The notes beneath the pieces are model-generated. The model did no database searches, was not told where the DNA came from, and worked only from the letters and a program-made list of their open reading frames with translations. A DNA stretch of 5,595 nucleotides, taken from positions 1-5,595 of the forward strand of contig JAAZLA010000250.1 of assembly GCA_012799545.1 (NCBI GenBank), given 5' to 3'. Positions 1 through 5,595 of this stretch are shown here, piece by piece. How positions within the stretch are numbered: the first letter of the stretch is position 1; each line of letters opens with the position of its first letter. This DNA is from Treponema sp. (GTDB taxonomy: Bacteria; Spirochaetota; Spirochaetia; Treponematales; Treponemataceae). The translations under genes and the position numbers were made by a program.

Positions 1-429
1 GAAAAAAGGCTTTGCAAAGTCTATCGATTTTATAAGCTTTCCACCTTCAAAATGCAGGGTTTGCATCTCAGAAAAATCCACCCATTCCGCACCGGCTTTT
101 TCTATTGCCTCTAGCATACCACTCGCCTTTGCGGCTACGAGAGAGGGAGCGACAGCAGGAGATTCACCAACAAAAACCTTTTTGGCACCGAGTTCTAAAA
201 AGACTTTCACCGCTGCTGCAACAACCACAGGATGTGTACATATGGCAAATTCAGGTTTTTTTGGCGATAAAATATTTGGCTTGAGAAGAACAATCTTCCC
301 TTCAACTGAAGGAGGTGGCGCGTCTGTAACTAATTGACGCATTTTTTCTAAAACGCTTTCCTCATCGTATGCAGCACAGGAAGCTAAGGCAACTTTTCGT
401 GATATATTTTCAAATGATTTTTCTACCAT
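1..429 (-). CDS. DUF362-family protein, N-terminal part (runs off left edge)
   Basis: The reverse strand is open from ATG at 429 to the window edge, giving 143 residues without a stop. The protein begins MVEKSFENISRKVALASC. It carries features I associate with DUF362: a core LLKPNIL (residues 48-54) after a beta-strand, CTHPVVVAAAVKVFLELGA (64-82), and GESPA (88-92) following KVFVG. Family members are often fused to or neighbour a 4Fe-4S ferredoxin domain and are suspected redox or metal-linked proteins, but the reaction is generally unknown. Any Cys-rich ferredoxin part would lie outside the window. Cys18 and Cys64 are the only cysteines seen. There is no Shine-Dalgarno before the ATG (AATAATCCCC), so the start rests on the conserved fold beginning soon after it. 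A strong terminator upstream (485-526) separates it from the RqcH gene, so it probably has its own promoter unless that hairpin is an attenuator. The family call is good; the function is open. Confidence 0.8.
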   Translation of the reverse strand, partial: MVEKSFENISRKVALASCAAYDEESVLEKMRQLVTDAPPPSVEGKIVLLKPNILSPKKPEFAICTHPVVVAAAVKVFLELGAKKVFVGESPAVAPSLVAAKASGMLEAIEKAGAEWVDFSEMQTLHFEGGKLIKSIDFAKPFF

Positions 430-452
430 GGGGATTATTTTAATTAGAAAAA

Positions 453-481
453 GATATAATAGCAATACAAAGAGATATCAA
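453..481 (-). promoter_or_regulatory. Candidate sigma70-type promoter for the DUF362 gene
   Basis: On the minus strand, TTGATA (481-476, 5/6 to the -35 consensus) lies 17 bases before TATATC (458-453, 4/6 to the -10). Transcription would start near 446, leaving a leader of about 17 bases with no ribosome-binding site. It sits between the terminator tail and the ATG, where a promoter is needed if the terminator is efficient. In DNA this AT-rich such matches arise by chance, so confidence is low. Confidence 0.3.
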
Positions 482-484
482 ATC

Positions 485-526
485 AATAAAATAGAAAACC
501 CGAGAAGAAAGGAGGAACTTCTCGGG
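485..526 (-). terminator. Strong intrinsic terminator (minus strand) with anti-SD-like loop
   Basis: A perfect 9-bp stem pairs 526-518 (CCCGAGAAG on the minus strand) with 507-499 (CTTCTCGGG). It is followed immediately by the T-rich tract TTTTCTATTTTATT on the minus strand. The stem is GC-rich in a very AT-rich setting. On the plus strand the hairpin is not followed by a T-run, so it works leftwards. The 10-base loop reads TTCCTCCTTT, complementary to a Shine-Dalgarno sequence. It lies upstream of the DUF362 gene and downstream of a ten-codon mini-ORF, so it could be the end of a small RNA or an attenuator. Confidence 0.85.
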
Positions 527-561
527 CTTCAGCTGTGCTTGTTATTTTCTACCATGTCCAT
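485..561 (-). ncRNA. Candidate small RNA or leader with leaderless mini-ORF
   Basis: A transcript begun by the extended -10 element at 576-568 would start at about 561 and end in the T-tract near 485, making an RNA of about 75 bases. Its first bases form an ORF, ATG at 561 to TGA at 529, encoding MDMVENNKHS. The predicted start falls on the A of that ATG, so the message would be leaderless. The 3' end is the 9-bp terminator hairpin with loop UUCCUCCUUU, which matches the anti-Shine-Dalgarno region of 16S rRNA. Possible readings are a trans-acting RNA that pairs with ribosome-binding sites, a leader/attenuator for the DUF362 gene, or a second terminator with nothing meaningful before it. The peptide has no run of a single regulatory amino acid, which weakens classical attenuation. 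The hairpin is seen directly; the transcript is inference. Confidence 0.35.
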
Positions 562-567
562 AACAAC

Positions 568-576
568 TATATAACA
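568..576 (-). promoter_or_regulatory. Extended -10 element (TGTTATATA)
   Basis: On the minus strand, 576-568 reads TG-T-TATATA, the TGn plus TATA form of an extended -10 promoter, which can work without a good -35. No convincing -35 lies 16-18 bases upstream. The expected start is near 561, just after the T-run of the RqcH-gene terminator, so a new transcription unit could begin here. Confidence 0.3.
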
Positions 577-586
577 TGCAAGGTAT

Positions 587-627
587 AAAAAAGGTTACAA
601 AAATAAAGTTTTATTTTATTTTTGTAA
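587..627 (-). terminator. AT-rich intrinsic terminator after the RqcH gene
   Basis: A perfect 13-bp inverted repeat (595-607 with 615-627, arms TTACAAAAATAAA and TTTATTTTTGTAA) encloses a 7-base loop. On the minus strand two C residues follow, then six T residues (592-587). It lies 32 bases past the TAG stop of the RqcH gene, the expected place for the end of the helicase-RqcH operon. The stem holds only one G-C pair, so it is weaker than a typical intrinsic terminator; its length and T-run argue for the role. Confidence 0.6.
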
Positions 628-658
628 TGAAATAGTCCAGAAATTAAAAAGAATCAAG

Positions 659-2098
659 CTATAAACCAAGCTCTTGCAAAAGCTTCGTATCAAGTTGAAT
701 AAAAAGATTTTTTTCGTGGCTAGGTAAAACCTTTCCCGTCAAACTAGATTTTTCACTTTTTTTCCCACCTCGAGCCCGTTTTAGGTGTTTCACCTGGGTA
801 TAATATAAATCTGCCCTCGCTTCTGAGCGTGCTTTTGAAAAATACACCGCAAGATTTCCAGCGGCAATTAGAACCGGTAAGGGTATTGTTTTTCCAGGCT
901 TATTCTTTATAAAAACAAAGCCACCTTGTACATCTCGGGTATGTAGCCAAGTGTCCAAGCCACGGGCATAGTGGCGTAAAAGCTCGTCGTTTTCCCTTGC
1001 ATTTCGCCCAACAATAATCGTCCAGTCTTGAAAATCAAACCAAAGCCCCGGTCTTTCTACTTCAGCGACTTGCTTCGGTGTTTCTATTTTTCGTAAAACT
1101 TGCTCAAGGCGCAAGGGGTTTCCTTCCAAAAGAATTGCTTCTTTTTCCTCAAAAAGCGTCTGCTTTTCTTTTTCTAGCTTTTTTTCTTCTATAGCTAGAG
1201 CTTCAAAACCTGTTTCTGCTTTTTTGTATTGCTTATAGAATTCATTTGCATTTTCCTGTGCATTTTTTGTAGAGTCCAAAAGTATTTCTATTTCAGTATT
1301 TGTCGTATAATCAAGACAGCGGAGTATTTTTTGCTCTTTTTCTATGAGATGGGCATTTGAAAGAATTAAATCCCCTCGGATTTTAAGCGCTTCACGGTTC
1401 GAAAAAGCTTCCTTTTTTGCTTCTATACTTTGTAAAAGCTTTTCTATCCCCGCTATTTTTTGGGCAAAATGTTTTTCAACCTTCTCGACCAAGGATTCTA
1501 CAGAAAGCTGCGCCCCGCAAAACTCATACCACTTTTCAATTTTTTCACTCAAGGAAAGCAAACTAATATCGAGTCCAAAATCCGCAAGGCTTTCAAAACT
1601 GCGCAAATCATAGTCCCTACCTTTTTCTCCCTCTCTTGGCAGCGGGGGAGAAAAAAGCTGTCCGCTTATTTCTCCCCTTTTTGGACGCCGATAAAAGGCA
1701 TCGATAATGCCAAAATCGCTATCGGTTAAAAGAATATTTGCAGCACCGCTCCAAAGCCGAATAAATAAAAAAAGTCGCTCATCATTTTTTTCCAGTTCCA
1801 GCTGCACAATTCGCTCTTGCCCCAACTGCTTCGCATCGACAATTTTCGCCCCCAAAATTCTTTTTTTTAAGAGCTCCATAAAGCGCAGCGGTTTTGGGTT
1901 TTTGGGAATTTTCCGCCGTGTTTCATGTAGGCGACAGGAACCAGAAGCAAGGCTTATAAAAAGCGTTTGCGCCCTGCCCTCCTTATACAGGTAGAGGGCA
2001 AGTGCATCAAAGCTCGGTTGTACAATATTTTGTACAAAGCTTCCAGAAATAGCAAGTTCTTCGAGTACAAGCTCTATCTCTTTCCAGTTAAGCGACAT
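659..2098 (-). CDS. rqcH: RqcH/NFACT-family ribosome quality control protein
   Basis: A 479-residue protein of the NFACT family (bacterial RqcH, eukaryotic Rqc2/NEMF; older annotations say fibronectin-binding protein FbpA). Studied members bind 50S subunits carrying a stalled peptidyl-tRNA and recruit tRNA-Ala to add a C-terminal alanine tail that marks the chain for degradation. The NFACT-N region covers about residues 1-180, with QERIVQLEL at 94-102 where the family's Asp-Arg motif lies. A helical, coiled-coil middle follows (about 185-340), including RGDLILSNAHLI (241-252) and the LDSTKNAQENANEFYKQYKK segment (274-293), equivalents of the conserved GDLL-x-AN and NAQ-YF-KY motifs. NFACT-R (DUF814) spans about 352-445 with WTIIVGRNARENDELLRHYA (359-378) and DTWLHTRDVQGGFVFIK (382-398). 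It is shorter than the Bacillus subtilis protein (about 570 residues). It starts 6 bases after the helicase stop with no Shine-Dalgarno, suggesting translational coupling. The stop is TAG. Confidence 0.9.
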   Translation of the reverse strand: MSLNWKEIELVLEELAISGSFVQNIVQPSFDALALYLYKEGRAQTLFISLASGSCRLHETRRKIPKNPKPLRFMELLKKRILGAKIVDAKQLGQERIVQLELEKNDERLFLFIRLWSGAANILLTDSDFGIIDAFYRRPKRGEISGQLFSPPLPREGEKGRDYDLRSFESLADFGLDISLLSLSEKIEKWYEFCGAQLSVESLVEKVEKHFAQKIAGIEKLLQSIEAKKEAFSNREALKIRGDLILSNAHLIEKEQKILRCLDYTTNTEIEILLDSTKNAQENANEFYKQYKKAETGFEALAIEEKKLEKEKQTLFEEKEAILLEGNPLRLEQVLRKIETPKQVAEVERPGLWFDFQDWTIIVGRNARENDELLRHYARGLDTWLHTRDVQGGFVFIKNKPGKTIPLPVLIAAGNLAVYFSKARSEARADLYYTQVKHLKRARGGKKSEKSSLTGKVLPSHEKNLFIQLDTKLLQELGL

Positions 2099-2104
2099 AA
2101 GAAA

Positions 2105-3943
2105 TTATGCTTTTTTATACAAGGCAGCCGAGCTCGTTTTTCCTCGACTGGAATAATCCCTCGGATGCGCATTCTTCCTTGCACCACCTTCTTTAAAGCC
2201 TGCCTTTGCAGATGAAAAACTCGCTCTTCGAGAGCCACGAGCTGACTCCCCCGCAAAAGAATTTCCACGACGACCATTTCGTCCTTGAGAACCACGGTTT
2301 CCAAAACTCTCCCTATCGACACGGGCATTTTCTTTTGTATCGAGATGCATATGCGGTAAGGACTTATCCCACTTTGTTCGCTCTATGATTTCTAAGGCTT
2401 CTTTTTTAGGAAGACTCAAAAGTGTAAAAGCATGGGCAGTATCGATTCTATCAACCATTCGTTGGGGAATACCCAAAAGCTGACTAAAATAGCTTGCAAT
2501 TTCTCGTGGATTAAAACCATCCTTGCGACCGAGCTGAACGTAAATTCGCACCTGGTTTGATGCTTCTCTATCGCCAGAACGAGTCCCAAGGGAAGGTTTT
2601 TGTGGCGTACGAATATCTCCATAGCGTTTAGGATCTATGAGATTTCCATAGTTTTTTTCCAAGACAGAAGCGAGAACAGAGAGGCTATCCTCTGTCCCCA
2701 CCAAATCTTCTGCCATTGTGAGGAAGGTTTGAGAGGGTCCTTGAGTAAGGTTAAGACTCGATTTTACATCACCAAAAAGGCGTGTTTTCTTTACGTCAAC
2801 AACCTGCTCTATGCTCGGTATCACTTCTTCTTTAAGCTCACCCTGCGTTGCTTTTTTTGCAACCTGCTTTAGGTACTCAAGTCGCCGTCTTTCCTCAGGC
2901 TTCACCATGGTAAAGGCTAAGCCCTTTGCGCCTGCCCGTCCTGTGCGCCCGATACGGTGCACATAGGTTGGACCGTCAAAGGGAAGCGCATAATTTACCA
3001 CATGAGTTAAACCTTCAATATCTATGCCGCGAGCTGCAACATCAGTTGCAACCAAGATTTTTGTTTTTTTGCTTCGAAAACGAGATAAAATTTTCTCTCT
3101 CTGTCCTTGCGGAATATCACCGTGCAAGGCCGCAGCCTCATAGCCACGTTCGTCGAGTTTTCGAGAAAGCATATCTGCATCGAGCTTTGTTTGTGTAAAA
3201 ACAAGCCCATAAAACTCCGGTGAAATATCGATTAATCGCACCAAAGCTTCGATTTTATCACCCTCGCGCACCACCCAATATTTTTGTTCCGTTAAAAGCG
3301 GTGACTCTTCTTGTTCCTCTTCCTCTACAATTTCATAATCGCCCATGAAAGTGGAAGCAATTTTTAAAATTTCCTTGGGCATTGTTGCAGAAAAAAGAAG
3401 CACACGAGAGTCTTGATTTGCTTTAGAAAAAATAAACTCAATGTCTTCGATAAAACCCATATCAAGCATTTCATCTGCTTCATCTAAGATAAAATACGAG
3501 ATATCTTCGAGTTTTAAAGAACCACGATTGATATGATCTTTTACACGCCCGGGAGTTCCAACCACAATCTCCACACCTCTTTTTAGACTGCGAAGTTGTT
3601 CGCCCATGGATTGTCCACCATAGACCGTCGTGAGACGAGGATACTTCCCTGTTGATAAAGACTCGATTTCCTTTGCCACTTGCAAAGCAAGCTCTCGCGT
3701 TGGAGCGAGTATAAGCGCTTGCACCTTACCGAGATCGCTACGAATGCTTTGCACAAGCGGAAGCCCAAAGGCCGCCGTCTTACCTGTACCGGTACGAGCT
3801 TTCGCAATAACGTTTGCTTCGCCATTTAATAGCCGGGGAATTGCCAATACTTGAATAGGAGAAGGGCTTTCAAAACCCTTTTGTTCGACTGCAGCCAATG
3901 TTGCAGCATCAAGACCAAGGTCTTCAAATGAGATAGTTTCCAT
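2105..3943 (-). CDS. deaD: DEAD-box ATP-dependent RNA helicase with DbpA-type RNA-binding domain
   Basis: A 612-residue cytoplasmic helicase that would use ATP to unwind short RNA duplexes or remodel RNA-protein complexes in ribosome assembly, mRNA decay or cold adaptation. All core motifs are intact: Q motif with FEDLGL and Gln31, motif I ARTGTGKT (49-56), Ia PTRELA (81-86), Ib TPGR (130-133), II DEAD (154-157), III SAT (185-187), V ATDVAARGID (299-308) and VI HRIGRTGRAG (329-338). An acidic patch (207-213) sits at the lobe junction. Residues about 463-525 (QVRIYVQLGRKDGF onward) resemble the DbpA/CsdA RNA-binding domain, and the tail (about 545-612) is basic and rich in Arg, Gly and Ser. 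The ATG at 3943 is chosen because AAAGGA precedes it and the Q-motif begins at once; the frame extends upstream to a TTG at 4006 but without family similarity. deaD/csdA-like is the best fit, but cshA or dbpA naming is possible. Confidence 0.95.
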   Translation of the reverse strand: METISFEDLGLDAATLAAVEQKGFESPSPIQVLAIPRLLNGEANVIAKARTGTGKTAAFGLPLVQSIRSDLGKVQALILAPTRELALQVAKEIESLSTGKYPRLTTVYGGQSMGEQLRSLKRGVEIVVGTPGRVKDHINRGSLKLEDISYFILDEADEMLDMGFIEDIEFIFSKANQDSRVLLFSATMPKEILKIASTFMGDYEIVEEEEQEESPLLTEQKYWVVREGDKIEALVRLIDISPEFYGLVFTQTKLDADMLSRKLDERGYEAAALHGDIPQGQREKILSRFRSKKTKILVATDVAARGIDIEGLTHVVNYALPFDGPTYVHRIGRTGRAGAKGLAFTMVKPEERRRLEYLKQVAKKATQGELKEEVIPSIEQVVDVKKTRLFGDVKSSLNLTQGPSQTFLTMAEDLVGTEDSLSVLASVLEKNYGNLIDPKRYGDIRTPQKPSLGTRSGDREASNQVRIYVQLGRKDGFNPREIASYFSQLLGIPQRMVDRIDTAHAFTLLSLPKKEALEIIERTKWDKSLPHMHLDTKENARVDRESFGNRGSQGRNGRRGNSFAGESARGSRRASFSSAKAGFKEGGARKNAHPRDYSSRGKTSSAALYKKA

Positions 3944-3947
3944 ATGT

Positions 3948-3953
3948 TCCTTT
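3948..3953 (-). promoter_or_regulatory. Ribosome-binding site that sets the helicase start
   Basis: AAAGGA on the minus strand lies 4 bases before the ATG at 3943. It is the only clear Shine-Dalgarno sequence in front of any gene in the window, and it argues against the upstream TTG at 4006 as start. The spacing is slightly short. Confidence 0.65.
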
Positions 3954-4005
3954 ACATAATATGCATCGGAACCGCAAAAAACCAAACCAAATTGAAAAAC
4001 CTTCA

Positions 4006-4031
4006 ATTATATAAAATCTACTCTAAGTAGA
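4006..4031 (-). promoter_or_regulatory. Candidate helicase-operon promoter with overlapping palindrome
   Basis: A perfect TATAAT lies at 4011-4006 on the minus strand, about 63 bases before the helicase ATG. The -35 is weak (GATTCT at 17 bases). A 15-base palindrome, TCTACT-CTA-AGTAGA (4017-4031), fills the spacer and touches the -35 position, which is a typical operator site. The regulator is unknown. The -10 match is convincing; the operator role is inference. Confidence 0.4.
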
Positions 4032-4347
4032 ATCTTACTTTTCATTTCTTTCGTCTTAAACCAAACGAAATACAAACACGCCTTGCGTATTTACACCTGC
4101 GGAAAAGATGCATTATGCTCTAAATAATTACTAGCCTTCGCTAATAATACAAGTATACAAAAATATATTTTTTTAATCAAGCCCCCAAAACGAATTCTTT
4201 GTATTAAATATGAAATTTATTGAAAAATTCGTCGTTTATTGCTATTTCTTGCGGTTTAATCAAAAATTTTCTTGCACCTATTTTTTTAAAAATAAAAATC
4301 TTTTTATAAAAACAATAAAAACTAAGGTAAAGCGACAATAATAAGAT
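4032..4347. other. AT-rich divergent intergenic region without a gene
   Basis: There is no coding frame with protein-like content here. It holds TTTCGT-10 bases-ACGAAA as an inverted repeat (4049-4070), the palindrome GCATTATGC (4110-4118), and a small stem-loop (4127-4148) with stem ATTA-c-TAGC, loop CTTC and one mismatch. It must contain the promoter of the rightward lipoprotein genes. The best sites I see are TTGCAC (4272-4277) as a -35 without a well-spaced -10, and TATAAA (4305-4310) behind a run of T; neither is convincing. Only a weak TAAGAT precedes the ATG at 4348. No terminator is evident. Confidence 0.5.
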
Positions 4348-4914
4348 ATGAACAAAACATTTTTATCATTATCCTTGGTTTTCCTCTTTTTCGTCGCCTG
4401 CAAGGTGGATTTTCTCCCTTCAGCCCCTGGCGAAAATTGCATTCACTTTGAACCACTGCGATATATCAGCTATCCAAAAGACCTCGTGTGGACGCTCTCG
4501 TACTTTGATAGCGAAGGAAAACTCATTCAGCTCGACATTGCGACGAAAAACTATGAGGCAGTCCAAATAGCTATTCCCCCAGAGCATTGCACAGCCCTTC
4601 TTCTCTCTTGTGATTTAGAAAAAAGCGAGAACTTTGAAAAAGCACTCGCAGAAAAACCCTGGGGCTTTATAGCACCCTTTGACCAAGAAGCATCGGAAGC
4701 ATCCACAGTCGCTTCCCTCGTGTTTTTTAAACTCATACAAGGCGCAAGCGATACAAAGGCAGCCATAGCATACGCATCTTACTTTAATTGGGAAAAACTC
4801 GTAGAAAGTTTAGAAAAACAAAGCGACCCCTTTTTACTTGATATAGACCTTATGGCAACTGCTATCGCAGAAGGAAGTTTCACCTCAAAATCAATAAAAA
4901 AACTCTTGCCATAA
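4348..4914 (+). CDS. Predicted lipoprotein of unknown function (188 aa)
   Basis: The N-terminus is a lipoprotein signal peptide: one Lys at position 3, a hydrophobic core (residues 5-17), then FFVAC with the lipid-accepting Cys18. The lipobox lacks Leu at -3, as is common in spirochaetes. The mature protein is about 171 residues and would be anchored in a membrane facing the periplasm or the surface. Three more cysteines (31, 81, 88) might form a disulfide. The first half looks like beta-sheet (for example DLVWTLSYFDSEGKLIQLDI, 45-64), the second half like helix (SEASTVASLVFFKLIQG, 116-132, to the KKLLP end). I do not recognise a family. There is no clear ribosome-binding site. The next gene, also a lipoprotein, starts 28 bases later on the same strand, so the two are probably co-expressed. 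The frame, start and signal peptide are well supported; the function is not. Confidence 0.85.
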   Translation: MNKTFLSLSLVFLFFVACKVDFLPSAPGENCIHFEPLRYISYPKDLVWTLSYFDSEGKLIQLDIATKNYEAVQIAIPPEHCTALLLSCDLEKSENFEKALAEKPWGFIAPFDQEASEASTVASLVFFKLIQGASDTKAAIAYASYFNWEKLVESLEKQSDPFLLDIDLMATAIAEGSFTSKSIKKLLP

Positions 4915-4942
4915 AAGCTCTGAAGCTTTACACTATTTTATA

Positions 4943-5595
4943 ATGTGTAATAGATTGTATAAATTCAGTAAGCATTTTTTACCCCGTGGTCTCACGCTTT
5001 TTCTAAACCTTTTTATAAGTAGCCTTCTCTGTTTTTTTATTTTTTCTTGCAAGCAAAATCAAAAAGGCAGAGAACTTGAAACGAGCGACGCAATACTTCG
5101 TGCAAGCCAGATAAAAACACAAAAAATACACCAATGGTTTTATTTTAGCGGCAATTCCTTTTATGAAACAGAGCATCCAAGTGCTGTTCCCCGCCTTATC
5201 AAAAAACCATGGACAGAAACCGAGCGTATTTCTAGCAGCCTTTCTATACGCAATGACAAAAGAGACTACGACCTCTTTTTTACCGTAAATAAAGTCGGCA
5301 TTCTCATTGCAAAACCGGGGCATCCAAAACAAGCAATCCTCGCATCTGACCAACAACTTTTTTCACAACTCACTGCAGGAGCCCTCGTTTGTATCGACAA
5401 CTTCCCTGTTTTTCATACCTATAAAAACTCCTTTTTTTCACGACTCACAGAAAAAAAAGAAAAACTACCCTTTTTAGTTCAATTTCACCCTGGAACCTCT
5501 ATTTTTTTACCCTTATTGTATACAAGCGATTTAGGAATTAGCGATGCAACAGAAGTAACAGACCTACAATACGCAAAGGGTTTTTGGATTGCTGC
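4943..5595 (+). CDS. Predicted lipoprotein of unknown function, N-terminal part (runs off right edge)
   Basis: The frame is open from ATG at 4943 to the window end, giving 217 residues with no stop. The N-terminus MCNRLYKFSKHFLPRG is basic and long, followed by a hydrophobic stretch (17-35) ending FIFSC with Cys36 as the likely lipidated residue, so the mature part begins CKQNQKGRELET. The visible region includes HQWFYFSGNSFYE (about 64-76), a beta-rich portion (DYDLFFTVNKVGILIAKPG, about 106-124) and LPFLVQFHPGTSIFLPLLYTSDLG. I do not recognise a domain. A shorter start at TTG 4955 would still leave a signal peptide. No Shine-Dalgarno is seen. The layout with the preceding lipoprotein gene suggests one operon and perhaps one envelope complex, but the two proteins do not look similar. 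Coding is well supported because the frame is long and codon use matches the preceding gene. Confidence 0.8.
   Translation, partial: MCNRLYKFSKHFLPRGLTLFLNLFISSLLCFFIFSCKQNQKGRELETSDAILRASQIKTQKIHQWFYFSGNSFYETEHPSAVPRLIKKPWTETERISSSLSIRNDKRDYDLFFTVNKVGILIAKPGHPKQAILASDQQLFSQLTAGALVCIDNFPVFHTYKNSFFSRLTEKKEKLPFLVQFHPGTSIFLPLLYTSDLGISDATEVTDLQYAKGFWIA

Noticed and set aside
508..516. AAAGGAGGA on the plus strand as a ribosome-binding site for a rightward gene
   Set aside because: No start codon lies within 5-12 bases (AACTTCTCGGGCTTC follows), the motif is in a hairpin loop, and the nearest GTG frame (535) is only 17 codons and too far away.
1344..2388. Several plus-strand frames of 60-95 codons opposite the RqcH and helicase genes
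   Set aside because: They lie wholly or almost wholly antisense to well-supported genes and encode low-complexity Ser/Phe/Lys-rich peptides typical of complement-strand frames.
3944..4006. In-frame 21-codon extension of the helicase from TTG at 4006
   Set aside because: It starts with TTG, has no ribosome-binding site, overlaps the TATAAT box, and adds residues unlike the family. The ATG at 3943 with AAAGGA fits the Q-motif start.
4190..4232. ACGAATT / AATTCGT inverted repeat
   Set aside because: Arms of 7 bases separated by 29 bases in AT-rich DNA are expected by chance.
4551..4766. 71-codon minus-strand frame opposite the first lipoprotein
   Set aside because: It is the shadow of the sense gene; it has no ribosome-binding site or protein-like features.
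4914..4929. Hairpin AAAGCT-CTGA-AGCTTT between the two lipoprotein genes as a terminator
   Set aside because: The stem is only 6 bp and no T-run follows, so it is unlikely to stop transcription.
4939..4944. TATAAT upstream of the second lipoprotein as its promoter
   Set aside because: It overlaps the ATG at 4943-4945, so a transcript from it would miss this start, and no suitable -35 is found.
5003..5356. 117-codon minus-strand frame opposite the second lipoprotein
   Set aside because: It is antisense to a gene with a clear signal peptide and continuous coding, and its product shows no recognisable motif.

Overview
The window is a stretch of ordinary bacterial chromosome, AT-rich (about 40% GC by eye, with even more AT-rich intergenic DNA). 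Two lipoprotein signal peptides with relaxed lipoboxes (FFVAC, FIFSC) and an RqcH-type NFACT protein of about 480 residues suggest a spirochaete, possibly Treponema-like. This is an inference from protein style, not a database match. I see no rRNA, tRNA, insertion sequence, phage gene or CRISPR array.

The left part is transcribed leftwards. A DEAD-box RNA helicase (3943 to 2105) is followed after 6 bases by an RqcH/NFACT-family protein (2098 to 659). The two look like one operon joining RNA remodelling with ribosome-associated quality control. It appears to end at an AT-rich hairpin with a T-run at 587-627. Next comes a compact intergenic unit (about 561 to 485, minus strand): an extended -10 element, a ten-codon leaderless mini-ORF and a strong intrinsic terminator. 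The loop of that terminator reads UUCCUCCUUU, matching the anti-Shine-Dalgarno tail of 16S rRNA. It may be a small RNA or a leader/attenuator. Beyond it, the start of a DUF362-family protein (429 to 1) runs off the left edge.

A divergent intergenic region of about 400 bases (3944-4347) separates the helicase operon from two rightward genes. The helicase side has a TATAAT box with a 15-base palindrome just upstream, placed like an operator. The rightward genes encode two different predicted lipoproteins, 28 bases apart and probably co-transcribed. The second is cut by the right edge. I recognise neither beyond the signal peptide.

The items most worth checking are the small-RNA/attenuator candidate with the anti-SD loop, the helicase-RqcH gene pair with a D-to-E change at the family's Asp-Arg motif, the palindrome at the helicase promoter, and the undescribed lipoprotein pair.
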